Source: Gongronella butleri (Eukaryota; Mucoromycota; Mucoromycetes; Mucorales; Cunninghamellaceae). From it: a DNA stretch of 64,000 bases. Numbering within the stretch: the stretch's first letter is position 1; each line of letters starts with the position of its first letter. Shown piece after piece: positions 42,542 to 55,348 of the stretch. The notes beneath the pieces were generated by a model. It did not search any database, was not told the origin of the DNA, and saw only the letters and a list, made by a program, of their open reading frames with translations. A program made the position numbers and the translations under genes. The stretch covers positions 186,001-250,000 of the forward strand of contig JAIWZP010000036.1 of assembly GCA_025201375.1 (NCBI GenBank), given 5' to 3'.

Positions 42542-44199
42542 TGGGGATGCAAAAGTAGGGAAGAGAGACACAAAAATGGCGGAGATTCAACACCTGCGTC
42601 TCTCATCCTTTTATTTATTTATTTTTTTTGTGGGATCGCCAAAAAAAAAAAAAAAAAAAAAAAAAAAGGTGCCTTTTCATCGCCATTTCTCATTTTTGGA
42701 AGGACAATGACACTACCACGCGATCCATAGCCGCCTGTTTCATCTGCAACTGATGTCTTTTGCACGTGAATATATGATAAAAAGAGGCAAAAGTCGCAAA
42801 TTTCGAAAGAAAAAAATCATTTTGTACAATACAGGTGGGCGAAACAAGCCAACAACATAAAAAGTTCACATACGCAAATAACAGACTACGGAATGCAAGA
42901 ATAAAAAGGTAAAAGGAGATGAAAGAAAAGGACAAAAGAGGACGCAACCATCAGATTTTCAATTTTTACGCGTAAGAGAAGCACCATCTTCAAAGAGCGT
43001 GGTATATATTTGTGCCTTTACGTTGTAAATGAAAGAAGAGAAAGCAGGCTTCCATTTGAGCTGCCCTTTGTGCCTCTGGGTGCACAACTGAGGGAACAAT
43101 GGAAATTTGAAATTTGTACGCTGGCTGCGACGATTTTTGGGGAAAAAAAATGCAATTCCTCAAATGATCCTCAAACCTGGAGGGATGGTGCGCCCAAAAG
43201 TGTAGTGATATTGAGGCAAGTTTCACGAGATTCTACCTTGTGGATCTCGAGAAAATCGCGGTTTAATGGGCTGGAGGCCTTTGTTTCAAATGATCATCCT
43301 TCGACGACGAAATGTGCTAGAGCCGAACGGTTGACGTTTCCTTGGAGAAAATCATCCCGCGCTCCATGTATAATCATTTTGCAGTGTAATGATTTGTACA
43401 ATCCAGAGTATCGACGCGTCGAAAACTACCTTCAAAAAACTCGGTTTCGACGCGTCGCCATTCACATGCAAAGCGCGTTTTTTTGTACCCAACGGCATCC
43501 ACGTGTGCGCACGATCCATAGGCGCGAGATACATTTGTTTCAGGCCGCTGAAATCACGTCGTGGCTACTTGGCATTGAATTGAAAATCTTATTTTTTCAT
43601 GCTTCTTTGTCACTTTTCTCGCCAACGAGCTTTTCGACCGCGGATCTTGTCCACACAAGAATGGATGAAGACGGTGCGTTCCTGCTACTGTCAAAGTTTC
43701 GTGGCGATCCATCCACCTTTTTTGGTTTTCGAAAATTGGCAAGGGAGTCATCCATGGATTTTGATAATTTTTCATTTTGTCTGCTGCTCGCCATCTACAC
43801 GACCTAGAGATACCTGGGTGAGCTCAAAAGAAAGCTTGTCGCGCCCTTTCTGTCACGAGCGCGAGAATTAGCCAATAAGCTCCGAGGATGCCCCTCGAAA
43901 CCGTCGAAATGGATGTTTTCTCGCATTGTGAATTTTAATCGCATCTAACAACGACTCTCTAAAGTAAAACTGGTGCCATTCGAAAGCTATGAAGGTGCAC
44001 TATCATTCGTCTGCCCAGTGGCACTCCAGATTCTTTGTGGGTTGCTGAGATTCGCGTCTTTTTTTTAAAGGGGGCGAGGTTTCAAATGTGCGTCTCTCAT
44101 GATTTTCTACTATAAAAGAGTGGCTGGCTTTTTTTGGCAGAGCGGAACGCGCATCTCTTTTTCTTTTCTCTTCATTCTTGTGCCTTTTTTTTTTTTTTC
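42542..44199. other. Divergent promoter region with a long open frame of unknown status
   Basis: 1.66 kb between MMADHC-like (-) and Nup205 (+). The 42641-42667 part is an A run. A frame on the plus strand stays open from 43010 to 43807 (265 codons), but its first in-frame ATG is only near 43468 and no family is recognised. 43405-43460 contains two cgacgcgtcg palindromes. Sequence before 44200 is T-rich and likely the Nup205 promoter. Confidence 0.45.
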
Positions 44200-47100
44200 A
44201 TGACGACGACTGACGGGCGCCCCACCTGGCCCTCGGAGGCTAGCACGCTGCATGCGCTTCTCTTGCGTGCCCAGCAGCTGCCGTCGGCGCCACTGCTTTC
44301 TACGGTGGCCAATGAGCTAGACAGGTACAAGCCCATCTTTTTGAATCTGCTCGACGACCATGCAAAGGATCCTGCGCACCGCAAGGAGCTGAATGCCGGT
44401 AAGAACATCGAAAACAACAACAGAGGGGTATCTCACACTCCCTCTTTTTTTTTCTTTTTTTCTGATTAGGCGAGGCGTACATTGACGGTGTGAAGCACGC
44501 GGTCAAGAGCGAGTTTGCTACACGCGCTTTGTTTTTGTCGGACGAGCTTGACATAAACGAGCATGCGGCGTCGACGCTTCTTTTCTACGCGATCTCGCGT
44601 GCCAAGAGCGAGGGCACGACCGAGACACGCGCCGCCATGGAATTGTACCACGACCAGCGCGCGTATTTGCTCCTGTCGCTCGAATGGGTGCTCAAGGCGT
44701 GCCGTGACAATGAAATCGACCCGACCCTGCGCCAGATGTGCCTCGCGTACGCGTCCGACCTGCTCAAGGACACGGCGATCCCGTGTCGCAACGAAAAAAG
44801 CGGCACGTTTGCATCCAAGCTCATTCTCACTGCAAAACGCCTCAATACCATATCCAAACGGCTCGAATCCACCAATTCCGCCGTTGCACCGGCGACAGCC
44901 GCGCCACCACCCCCTACTTCACAACCGGGGTCTACTCTGCAGCAGCCTGCGCAAGCACTGCAAGGTAAAAAACGAAAAAAAAAGAAAAAAAAACGAGAAA
45001 GAAGCAAAAATCGCAAATGTTGTCTCTTTTACGTGAGTTCTGATTGTTTTTATTCGTGTCTCTTTTTTTAGGCTCGACACAGCAGCAGCAACAGCAGCAG
45101 ACATCCACTCAGGGCCAGCAAGGGCAAGGGCCACAGCAAGCACCGAAAATGACGGATGACGAGGTGCAATTCCGCGTGCAGCGTCTGAACGAGGAGCGAT
45201 TGCACCTTTTGGAGCTTTTGTACCACGTGGCGCGTGTGTCGTGGCTGGACGCGTCTGACTTGGGGGAATTGGTGGACCGTGTGGCCAAGGCGACGCTTGG
45301 CGCGGCAACGACGGCGAATTTGCTGACGGCGCTGCTTGGGGCGCTCACTTTTGACAAGGACAAGGTGGGCACGCCATATACGGAGCAAGGCAGCAGCTTG
45401 ATTGCGACGATCCATGACAAGATCCGCACATCGGCAGCGGCGGCGGCGGCAACGACATGGAAAGTGCCTGTGGTGCACGCGACAGTGGCTTTGCAATGGG
45501 CCGCCTTTCTTCAACACGTGCCATCTCCTGCTTTTAATACGCAGGTGGATGACGCGCAAGTGTTGGCGACCGAGCTCGCGGGCAAGTGCGCCGTGTTCGC
45601 CTTTCTCAACCACTTTTTGCTGCCATTCCGCCGATCGCCCGCGGCCATGGTCGCTTATGAAAAGTATCACAGCAATGATGACATGGACGACCGCAATGAT
45701 GACAACCTTGAGGATGGCGACGACGAAGAGGCGCTTCTTCTGGGCACAAAGACACCCAACAATGGCCTCATGGCCAAGTCGATGAACAATGCGGTCAATG
45801 GCGGCCTCATTGTCGATCCCACCGATTATACAAAATTCACCGCCACCATCCGCGCCGATTTCCAGACACACATCTTGCATACCATCCAGACACTCACCAC
45901 GACCATCATCAAGAACATGATGAAGCTCTTGCAAGACCTTGCTCTCCAGGAAGAGGACGTCGTCGATGACATTGACCGACGCCAATATCAAAATTACGCC
46001 ATCTTTGCCGACGACGATGACAATGACAATTTTAATGACACCACCATGCCTCGGTCACTTTTGTCGCCTCCATCTGCCGTGTCACCGCCGCCTTCATCGT
46101 CGAATGCACCTGAGCGACACGAGCAAATTGCTTCGTTTTTGAGTCTTTTGGCCAACATCTATCGTGATCGGCGCAACGAGGCCGTGTGGCTGTGGACGCA
46201 AGAAGAACAGGGTACCGATGAGCAATCGTTCTTGAAATGGCTCGTGGAAACGGCCAAGACGAGTGCGACGCAATTGCCGGCACTCGATTTCATGGCGGCC
46301 ATGGCCTGTGGTGACGAGGCGGCTGCGCACGCGCACCGCTACTTGGAATTGGGCACGGACACCGACGATCTGGACAGCAGCCGTTTCTTTTCGTGGGGCA
46401 AGTTGTTTGCGGCTCTACGCTACTTTTGCGCAAAGGTGCAACGCGACACGTATATTGGCATGGACGATCAGGCGCAATTGGCCATGTTTTTGCAGTTGCT
46501 CGAGCACGTTGTGCAATATTGCCGCGATGCACGCGTCGCCTTGTGGAATCACACAGTGTACCAGCCACGCGACTATCTCACTATGCTTGCCAACAAGCCC
46601 ATCACGCCATCGCTGCGCGTGTCTCTCTGCAATGTCCTCGCGGCCTTTTGTTCTGCGTGGGGTGGTGGCATCGATGACGTGGGACGCAATATTAGCTTGC
46701 AAGTGTGGCCGCTCTTGCAACAGGGCGACGTGTTTATTCTTCACCCCAATGACAAGAACAAAATGGGCAAAAAGGACAAACCCAAGGATATCACGGGTCT
46801 CATGCAAGAATTGGCATTGAATCGCGCCGATCGGTCGTACGCAGAGACGCTGTCGATCCTCCAATTGCTCGCCTCCATGATCCATCGCCCTAGCAAATGG
46901 GATCAGCTTCAAAGCGGGTTTGCTGCATTGCCCTTGTCCATTCCTCTTCATCTCGGCAAGGAATCGCGCACCCCGGGCGCTCAGCCATACATTGCCGCCG
47001 TCATTGACCAAGTGTTGCTCGTGTGGCAGGATCTGCAGCTGCAGAAACGCGCCTTTGAGCGCTGGCAATTGGCCGACACGTGCTTGCGCATCTTTGAAAA

Positions 47101-49844
47101 CAGCCTCGCATCTCTCGACCTCGGCCCGCTTGTCGATGCCATCCACCAATGGCAGCAGAGCCCCGTGTACAAGCAAGACATGGACAAGGCCCTTGCTTTC
47201 TACGTCGTCCACCCGGCATTCGACCTCATGCTGCGCCTCTTGGCCGGCGGACGCGAAATACAACAAATCTTCCACATGATCCACCGCGCCAAGCTGCTTC
47301 TCTTCAAGGAAAACGACCCTGTCGTCGCCACACGCGCCAACGACGCCACACAGCGCTTGTTCAAGTACGCCGCACGCACAGCCACACGCGCATTGCGCAT
47401 CTTGCACATCGTCGCCACACAACAAGAGCTCTTTGCCAACTTTTTCCTCCCGCGCGTCCGCCACCAGGCCACAAAGCTCTACACAGGCAAATTGCGCCTC
47501 GGCGACGTCACACTCTCGCCATGGCCACACCTCCAGCCGCTCGCAAGCCACATGCTCTATAACAAAACCATCCTCCTCGACCTCGCTGGCCTCCTCAATT
47601 GCGGCGCACACGAAGAAATTTGTTATCTCAGCGTCAAACTCTTGCATGGCGTCACAAACGAGCCCAATCAGCCCGTCGTCCCCTTGCCACCCTATGCACA
47701 AAACAAGCCCGAGGACCAGGTAAATCGAAAAAAGAGAGAGAAAGAGAGAAAGAAAGAGAAAGAAAGAAAAAAAAAAAACGAAAAAACAAAAAAAAAAAAA
47801 AAAAACAGGGTTGACGCCTTTTTTTTTCTTTTTTTTTTTCTCTTAGTTGACGCGTCCCTTTGGCGGACTGGGCACGCGCGTGCTAGCCGAGATTTTAAGC
47901 AGCGATCGTGCATTCGCGCTGACGCTGCAGTCGACCATCAGCGAGCGGATCACCATTGAAAAGGCGGAGCAGACGACATATGACGACTACGAGTACGACA
48001 TGGCCAACATTCCGTTTTGGAAGGCGGCGCGTGTGCTTGGCGACAAGCAGCTGCTGGGTAATGATTTCGACCAGCCCGAGATGACAACGTCTGTGCGCCT
48101 GGCCATCCTCGAATGGCTGCTTTCCAGCGCCGACGCGCCAGCGCCCAATGTCACCGGGCTCATTTTGGGCTTGGATGCCGCCACCAACGCGTCTGTCTCG
48201 AGTCTGTTCCCCACAAAGCAACAGACATCGCTGCCTCAAGAGCCATCGTCCACGTCCACATCGCTTGTATGCTTCCATACCATCCTGGACTTGCTAAAGG
48301 CGAATCTGATGGACATGGACCTACCCTCCGAGGACCACGACGACGCCAAATTGCTCTCCAGCACCCACCCCGTCCTGGCCGAGCGCTGCTACACGTTGCT
48401 GCATCGCCTGTGCGCCCATCCAACGTGGTCACCATGGATCGTTGCCCATCTGAGGATCCCAGACGACTATTTTTACCATCAATTGCACAGCCTGCTTGGC
48501 CGCATGGCCGCCAAGCCCCTTGCCAATGCCGCACCGTCCATCGAACTCTGCGTCGCTCCCGGTAAGATCATCCGGCCCTTGGCAGACCCTTTGCCATGGC
48601 TCAAAAAGTCAAAAATGGACGACGAAAACGGCGAAACACGCGCCGACGCGCTCGCGCTGAAATCGGTTCTGCACCAGTACGCCGCGCAATTGGATGCCAT
48701 TGCCGTCGAATTGCACACCTTGCCCAATGCTAGCAAAAAGGACGCGGCAAGACTCATCCGCCTCTTGTTTGCTGACGATGGCACAGACATTTCCATGGAA
48801 AATGTTGCAACGTACGCCAAATTCCTCGAATTGCCCGCATTGCTTGATTTCACGTGGCAAGACGACCTCGAGGCCGATGCCTTGGCCTATATGGGTGCCG
48901 CGTCGATGAATAACAACGACAACATGGTACCGTCCACGCCATCCACACCATTTGTTACCGCGACAACGACACCTCCTGCGCCTACAACGACCTTGTCACC
49001 GGCCGCCTCGTCCACCATCTTGTCGCAGCAGCAGCAGCAACAACAACAACAACAACCGCAATTCGTGCATGTGTACTTTAAAGACGATTTCAACGCCGCC
49101 ATCTATCAGACATCGTCGCCATCCGGCTGTAAAGTGTTTGATATCCGCCTGATCTATAGCCACATGCGCAATGCGCAGCGCGACATGCAGGACAAGGGCA
49201 TCCTGACGACAAATGACGATCATTACGCGTGTGAGCGAGAGATGGGCGCCATCCTCGCACTGTGTATGGCCAAAAACCACGAAAACGAGGTCAGATTTGC
49301 CCAGGAACACTGCTTTGACGCGTGGCTACACGTTCTACAGATCGCACTGCTTGATAATTTCGATCTGCTACCGCGCGACGGCTGCTTGACCATTCTTGCT
49401 CATCTGATCAGCAACTTGCTGCCCATTGTCGACCGCCGCCGCGCCGCCGCTTCGTCATCCAGCATCCCTACAGACACATGGACACTCGGCATGGCACGCA
49501 CCCTGCTGCTCCTCATGACACGCCTGCGAGCATCCTACCAGAATCAACAAAACGACCAAAACAACAAAAAAAAGCAAAATCATATCGACATCCATCGCAA
49601 AAACAACATCCTGACCACCTCGGACCTGCCCCAGCTATGTAGACAGCTCGAAGTCATCTTTGATCATCTCACTCGCCTTCTGCAATCAGAAAATCTCACC
49701 CACACCGTCAAAAAGACCCTTTACGCCGCAACCATCCACCTCGTCCGTGTTGTCGCACTCAACAAGGACATGCTAAACGTCGTGCAAGCAATGAAAAACA
49801 CCCTCGTCGACCTGCACTTTGATACCACCACTGCATCCACTTAG
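44200..49844 (+). CDS. Nucleoporin Nup205/Nup192-like, inner-ring scaffold
   Basis: Large alpha-solenoid scaffold of the nuclear pore inner ring, about 1,780 residues over four exons (44200-44399, 44469-44964, about 45072-47718 and about 47847-49844). The start at 44200 gives MTTTDGRPTWPSEASTLHAL. Family-like segments are PIFLNLLDDHAKDPAHRKEL, TRALFLSDELDINEHAASTL, EERLHLLELLYHVARVSWLD, FLSLLANIYRDRRNEAVWLW and the C-terminal leucine-rich helices. Poly-Gln (near 45085-45110 and 49025-49055) and Asp/Asn-rich inserts interrupt the solenoid. The match is to the whole helical order rather than one motif. The gene has by far the longest coding exon in the window. Confidence 0.87.
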
Positions 49845-50700
49845 CCCCCTCTCACTCTTTTTTTATTCTTTGCTCCTCAAATTGCCCCTTTTCTACATTC
49901 ACCCCCCCCCTCCAATAAAGAATCACTGTTTCGTTTCAATGCCCATACCCATGTCGCACAGAAAGTGGCTGCCCCCGCATTCTGGGGTGACAATTCATGT
50001 TAAAATTGAGCAACAAAATATCTTTTTATTGCAAAAGGCACGCTTTGTGACGAGCGAACCTTGATACTGTACCTCCAAAGAATCCAAGCACACCACTATG
50101 ACATACAGTACACAGCATCTCCATGGCTTGCAAATCTCAAAGGAGGAGATGGTTATGCATGAGCAAAAAAAAAAAAAAAAAAGGCCATACTGTACCGCTA
50201 TTTGTCGCGCCATTTTCAGGGATGAGTAGCATAGCTGCAAAACAATGCACGCAAAAGGCAGGGTCTTTGTATGATACTGCATTCATCTTCTTACCATACT
50301 TTTTTTTCAAAATGCACCTCCAAGTTGATGCATCCTTAAAACAAGGTATGATATGATATGGTCTCCAAGGCAAAAGAGCACTGTATCATACGAATATACT
50401 TGTACTACTTCTTGCGGTGGAAACGCTTAAAACAAGTTGCTGAAAGACGCATTTGGAGCACGTTTACTCATTTTTAAGATTTTTACTTTAATTTATTTCA
50501 TTGCCAAGCTAACTACCGTATTGTCTAGCGCGATGCTAGCGCGTCCAGAAAAAATGGGAACACAGGTCCTTGCATAATCTATTATTTTTTTGGCAATGCA
50601 TGTATTAAGGAGGGGGGGATCGACAATACGATACTACCTCTGCAGGGTGAAACCTGCTTTTGAGAACGTTAACCCTTTTGTGCACTTTTACGTTCCTTAA
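49845..50700. other. 3' flank of Nup205 and intergenic sequence
   Basis: AATAAA at 49914-49919 is the likely polyadenylation signal of Nup205. TACTGTA/TACAGTA words lie near 50060, 50105, 50190 and 50385. No gene recognised. Confidence 0.5.
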
Positions 50701-51227
50701 TTTTTCGGAGATCAGGGATTCGTGGCCGCACATACAAGATGCCTCGCTCTGATGCATAGCGTGTCTATAAATTCACGAAAAAGTTCACGCAAATCAATCT
50801 TTTTCGAATTAAAGGCAAGCAACTCATCATCGTATCTTGCATGCTTTCACCATGATGTGCTACTGTACCGTACTGTACTGTACAGGGAAGAAGATGAAGA
50901 CAGATGATGATGTCGTCCGGCGGCCGTCAGCACACAAAAAATGTACTGTAGGTACAGTATCATATTATGATAAATAAAAAAATAGAAAAATAAAAAAATT
51001 AGAAAAACCAAAGTTCCATGCAATCCACGCAACTTAATTTGGAAGTGTCAAACCTTAAATTTTTGGAAAACAATTCGCTCCAACGTAGGCAATTTTCTCA
51101 GTCGATCGCCGTTCATGCGCCACTCTTTTTTGGGCCATTTTCTCGAGTCGGGGCGGCGAGCTGCCATGCATTTTGTGTGACAATAGCAAATTGCCGAAGT
51201 TACCTGTTTGGGATGCATTGATCACTC
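50701..51227. other. Intergenic, palindrome-rich
   Basis: TACTGTA-type words cluster at 50860-50886 and 50942-50963. No coding feature recognised; nothing else seen. Confidence 0.5.
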
Positions 51228-51660
51228 GGAGTTCGAAATTTCCCAAATTTGGCATTTTCTGAGATTGAAATGTGTGACCCCTGAATTTTTCAAAAGTGGT
51301 CGTAGCGCTTTTTTGGGGTTTTAAGCTTTTTTGTTGCAAATTTTGCGCCGAGCACGATGCGGATATTTTTGAGCGGGGCCGGCCATGCAGATGGACGGAT
51401 GAATGCAAAATAGCACAAATAGGACGTTTTTGGCATTTTCGAATCCAAAAAAAAATCGGGTGGGTCCGTCTTGAGCACTAGATCAGAGTTCGTTCATGCC
51501 GTGGTGACGCATTTTCAATTGGCGGGCAAGTAGGCTGTAAAAAAATTTCTGGAGGCACAACAGGCCGGTGAAGTCTGAAAAGCAATGCTCCTTGATTTTA
51601 TGATAAAAGGTAAATGTACAGTAAGCGTTTTTGTGCGGTGTACTGAGTAGCTCTGCTATC
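51228..51660 (+). repeat. Dispersed repeat family R2, copy B
   Basis: Direct counterpart of 1-450. The first 130 bp are nearly identical apart from the short duplication in copy A. Later parts keep 'gaatgcaaaa', 'ttttggaatttgc'-like, 'aaaaaaaatcggg', 'ggcgggcaagt' and 'ctgtaaaaaaatttctggaggca' landmarks. The 3' end runs into TACAGTA-rich sequence, as does copy A. Confidence 0.88.
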
Positions 51661-51760
51661 ATAGGCGCTATCATAACCTGTGCTTGATTCGAATCAGACC
51701 GTGACATTACTACAGTACGCCGTGAGACGCAGGTTATACGTACCAGGTCTCATTAGATCA

Positions 51761-51847
51761 TTACTGTACGGTACAGTACAGTACAGTACTGTACTGTATT
51801 ACCGGTATTATTATTACTGTACTGTACAGTACATGTACAGTACTGTA
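51761..51847. repeat. Dense TACTGTAC palindrome cluster
   Basis: About ten overlapping copies of TACTGTAC/GTACAGTA in 87 bp, interrupted once by 'attaccggtattattatt'. The word is its own near-palindrome, so the cluster can pair with itself on either strand. Confidence 0.85.
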
Positions 51848-51857
51848 GCGGGAGACC

Positions 51858-51960
51858 TGGCTGTAAATTTTTTTCTGGAGGCACAGGGCACAGCAGGCCG
51901 GCAAAGTCCGAGAAACACGCTCTTCTTGGTGCTTAAAATTAAATTTGTACGTTTTTGTGG
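51858..51960 (+). repeat. Dispersed repeat family R2, partial copy C
   Basis: Contains 'ggctgtaaatttttttctggaggcaca' followed by 'cagcaggccggcaaagtc', matching the 3' part of copy B at 51535-51580. Only the 3' portion is present. Confidence 0.8.
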
Positions 51961-52594
51961 CATGTATGATAGCGCGATGCCTCAGGCATACAGTACTGTA
52001 GAAATGATAGCACACCGCGGCGTCAGTTGTTTCTGTTCGCTGAGATTGAAAAAAATTGACAGATCAAACGCATTATTTTATGTGTGCAAAAATCCAAAAG
52101 GGATGAAATGCGTGCTTTTGTGGTGCCATTTTTCGGGCTCTTGCTATGATACAGTGTACTGTATCATAGGGATAACTGATTTTTTTTTACTGTACAGTAA
52201 TGGATGCACTAGTGAAGATACAGGATACAGTATGTTTCACGCTTGCAGCATGGCTCTCATCAAATTTGAGAGGTGCTGCAGTACTATACCGTACAGGATC
52301 AGAGAATCAGCGTCGTTGTAGGTACAGTAATACAAAGTGTGCATTTTCCAGATTTTTTTTTTTAGTCTCTGGCTCTCTGCTCTCTGGTCACCTTGACACT
52401 CGTGTCGATTGCCACGCAAGGACATCCCCATCAAAATCCACCACGAGGGATACTGTAAAAGACGCGACTGCTGCGCCAGGAATTCCCCCGCTCACGATTT
52501 AGTACTCTGTAATACTGTAGACAAAAATTCAGAAAAATAAAAAAAAATACACGGGCTCCGCGATCACCGTCTTCCTTTTTATATATACAGTCAT
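51961..52594. other. Intergenic, palindrome-rich, downstream of DUF3712 gene
   Basis: Contains a perfect inverted repeat with 11-nt arms at about 52145-52168 (tatgatacagt / actgtatcata) and further TACTGTA/TACAGTA words near 51990, 52190, 52225, 52322, 52452 and 52512. No gene recognised. Confidence 0.55.
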
Positions 52595-53477
52595 TCAAAA
52601 AGCCTTGCGCACAATGGCTGTGATATTCTTTCTATCGTAGCGCAAATTGTTGAGGGCGAATTGATCGACCTGTATGTGCACAAAGCTGTTCACATCAATA
52701 TCCAGCTTGCCGCCGAGTGCCTTGGCAATGGCCTCCAGATCCGGCGTGGCAGCGAGCATGACGGGGATACGCGGCGTGGCCACCGACAGTGCAGGGAGCG
52801 GCGTGCCGCCGTCGTCGTCACCGACAGAATTATCCGAGCCGGGGATTACCACGGGGCCCTCCCATCCACGACCACCATCCGAAAAGTTGGCAAACATGGT
52901 GCCAATGTGCTTGTCTCTGTAGTTTGCCGTCGCATTGATAACAAGGATCGACAGGTCAATGGCGCCAAATGGGTTCTCGAGCCAGGCAATGGTGGTGGAC
53001 GACAGCAGGTTCATCTGCACCTTTTGCAGCAGAGGCGGCTTGTCCAAGGGCGGTATCGGCACGAGGAACGACAGCTGGTTCAGCAGTGGGAGCAAATATG
53101 GCGAGTCCGTGCCATTGGCGCCGGAAATCGTCAGATTCGCGTTGTCGCCCGTCAAAAACGAGCTGATGAAATCCAGCAGCGTGGGTGCATCGTCCTGGTG
53201 AAAGAGGTGGCCCTCGGCGACAAAGGCATTGTCACCAGGCGCAAGCGACAGCGCATCCAGCGTGGCATTACCAATGGCATACTCCTGGTACAACAGCTGA
53301 AACGTGACTTTTCCCAGGTGCATTGAGATATCCGACGGATTAAACAGCACGAGATTCGTCTGCACGCGCAGCGCATCCTGGTATCCCTTGACCAACTCCA
53401 AGGACGTCACCTTTGGCCCAGGGTGCTGCATTCCGTCCATCCCTAAGAAGAAGAAGAAAACAAAAAAGGGGGAATTT

Positions 53478-53512
<35 letters not shown>

Positions 53513-55348
53513 GTTGCAAGCTGGCGTTTACCTTTTGTGTGGATTTGGCCCTTGAATGGCAGGTCTCGGACGGTCAATGCTGCGCCGAGGTCGCTGTCGA
53601 TGACGGCGTCGGCGGTGCCTTCCAGATAGACAACGGCGTCTTTTTTGTTCATGACGCGGTCGAGGAACTTTTCAAAATCGGCCTCGGACAGCACCTTGAA
53701 GGGCGCCTTGACGATCTTGGCAGCAACCTTGAACATGCCATCCGGCGCGTCACTGTCGCGTGTTGTGTGCGCTCGGCATGGCCGGGGCGGTTTGAGGCGC
53801 GCAAATGGCGCGAGTGAGTCCTCATCGAGGTACAAAAACACGTCGGGCGAGATGGTCAGGACGTCGACGGCAATGCGCATCTCTGGCGGCAGCTGCAGCA
53901 TGGCAATGGCATCGCCCGAGACGAGCGGTGTCATGGTTGGCATGGAAAACTCCATTTGGATGTTGTTCATGGTCAGCGACTTTATCAGGTCGTGCTGCCT
54001 TGTGCCCGGGAAGGGTACTTTGAGTGTCATTTGCGTCAGCGCGTCAAGTAGCCATGCCGGGAGCGGTGCCATTCTTCTCTTGTCTATGCCATTTTCTTCT
54101 ATTTCGCCGTCATCGTCCGGTCCCACGCGACTGCCGCGCACGTGCACCCACGTCGTGTTGCCGTGCAGGTAGGTCGATAGAAACCGCTCAAGTCGCGCCT
54201 GTTTGCGTGGATCAGTGCGCCCAAGATCCAAGGTGCGGCCCTTTACGTCAAAATAATTCATCTTGCCGCCGTCCAGCTGCGTGTCGAGCGCCTGTACAAG
54301 CGCAATCTGCACGTCATCGTTATCATTCTGGGAGGCGTCGTCGTCTGCGGGAAGCGAGATGCCGAAATTGACGTCGCCAATCGTCAGACTCAGCATGGAA
54401 GATGGATTAAAGATGCCCACGGTGCCTTTGAGCGCGATCCCGCCCAGTGCATGCCGACCTACAAATTGCATGTCCTTCATTTCCGTGTGCTTTAGCCCAT
54501 CCATGCCTAAAAAAAAGAAAAAAAGAAAATGAGTGACCTTGATCATGTGAGCCCAAAAGAAAAAAAAGGGGAAAAAAGGGGGTAATACCTTGTATTTCAA
54601 CGAATTTGTCGAGTGCAATGACGGGCTGATAAGGCAGCCAGCCTGGATGGATGGGCAGCCCGCCAGTGAGATGCCATTGGACCACCGAGGAAGCCAGGGC
54701 TTCCTTGCAAAAGCGCATGAGGGCGTGTGTATCGCGAATGTCAAAGGGCGTCGTGAATTCAAAGTGAGTGAGATTGGATTCTTTGGCGAGTGTGAGTTGC
54801 GGCAGGTGGATGTTGCCAATGAGGTGCTGCGAGCCATTGCTGGTTGAGACGTGGGCGACGTTTAATTGGGTATCTTGCATATGCACATCGTTGCCGAGTA
54901 GCCAAGTGATGCGCCGATAAAGGTTGTATGCATCCTTTTGCAGCGTGATGGAGCCGGTCACGTGTAGGTACATGGTGCTGTCCTGCGTGTAATTGACGAC
55001 GCTCGCCTTATCAAACGAGAGCACCATGCCGTCGTCAAAGGTGCGCTGAGCATAGCCTGGGGCTAGGATCAGCAGTGTGATTCCCGCTGTAAACGACACG
55101 CCAAGCACAAAAATGACAAACAGATAAAAATAGAACCGCCAGGGTGGAGGCGTCTCGGACAACAACAAGGTCCATGGCGACGGCGGCGGCCTTGACGTTG
55201 ACGGTGACGGGCTGCGCTCTTGCTGCTGGTCCTCGGAAGGGTGTGTGGCGCCATACGAAGGCAACAATGGCTCTTTGCCCTTGCCCTTGCTTGTGCCAGG
55301 CAATAATGCCTGCTGCTCGTGCCGGGACGTGGACGTTTCGGCGTTCAT
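52595..55348 (-). CDS. DUF3712/Tag1-like membrane protein with repeated LEA-like domains
   Basis: Single-pass membrane protein of the fungal DUF3712 type, related in layout to yeast vacuolar Tag1. About 860 residues in three exons (55348-54590, about 54507-53532 and about 53442-52595). The start at 55348 (MNAETSTSRHEQQALLPG) opens a cytosolic Pro/Ser-rich tail with a dileucine-like LLPG, then a transmembrane helix (LFVIFVLGVSFTAGITLLIL). The rest is extracytosolic or luminal, with several N-glycosylation sites and beta-rich LEA-type domains. Exons 2 and 3 start the same way (G-MDGLKH and G-MDGMQH) and both introns are phase 1, which points to duplication of one domain-coding exon. Intron 2 contains a 30-T run. 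Vacuolar location and a role in autophagy are inferred from the Tag1 relation only. Confidence 0.75.

Noticed and set aside
42542..42571. An upstream start (GTG) for the MMADHC-like gene
   Set aside because: The upstream start codon is GTG, which fungal nuclear genes rarely use. The first ATG at 42541 fits.
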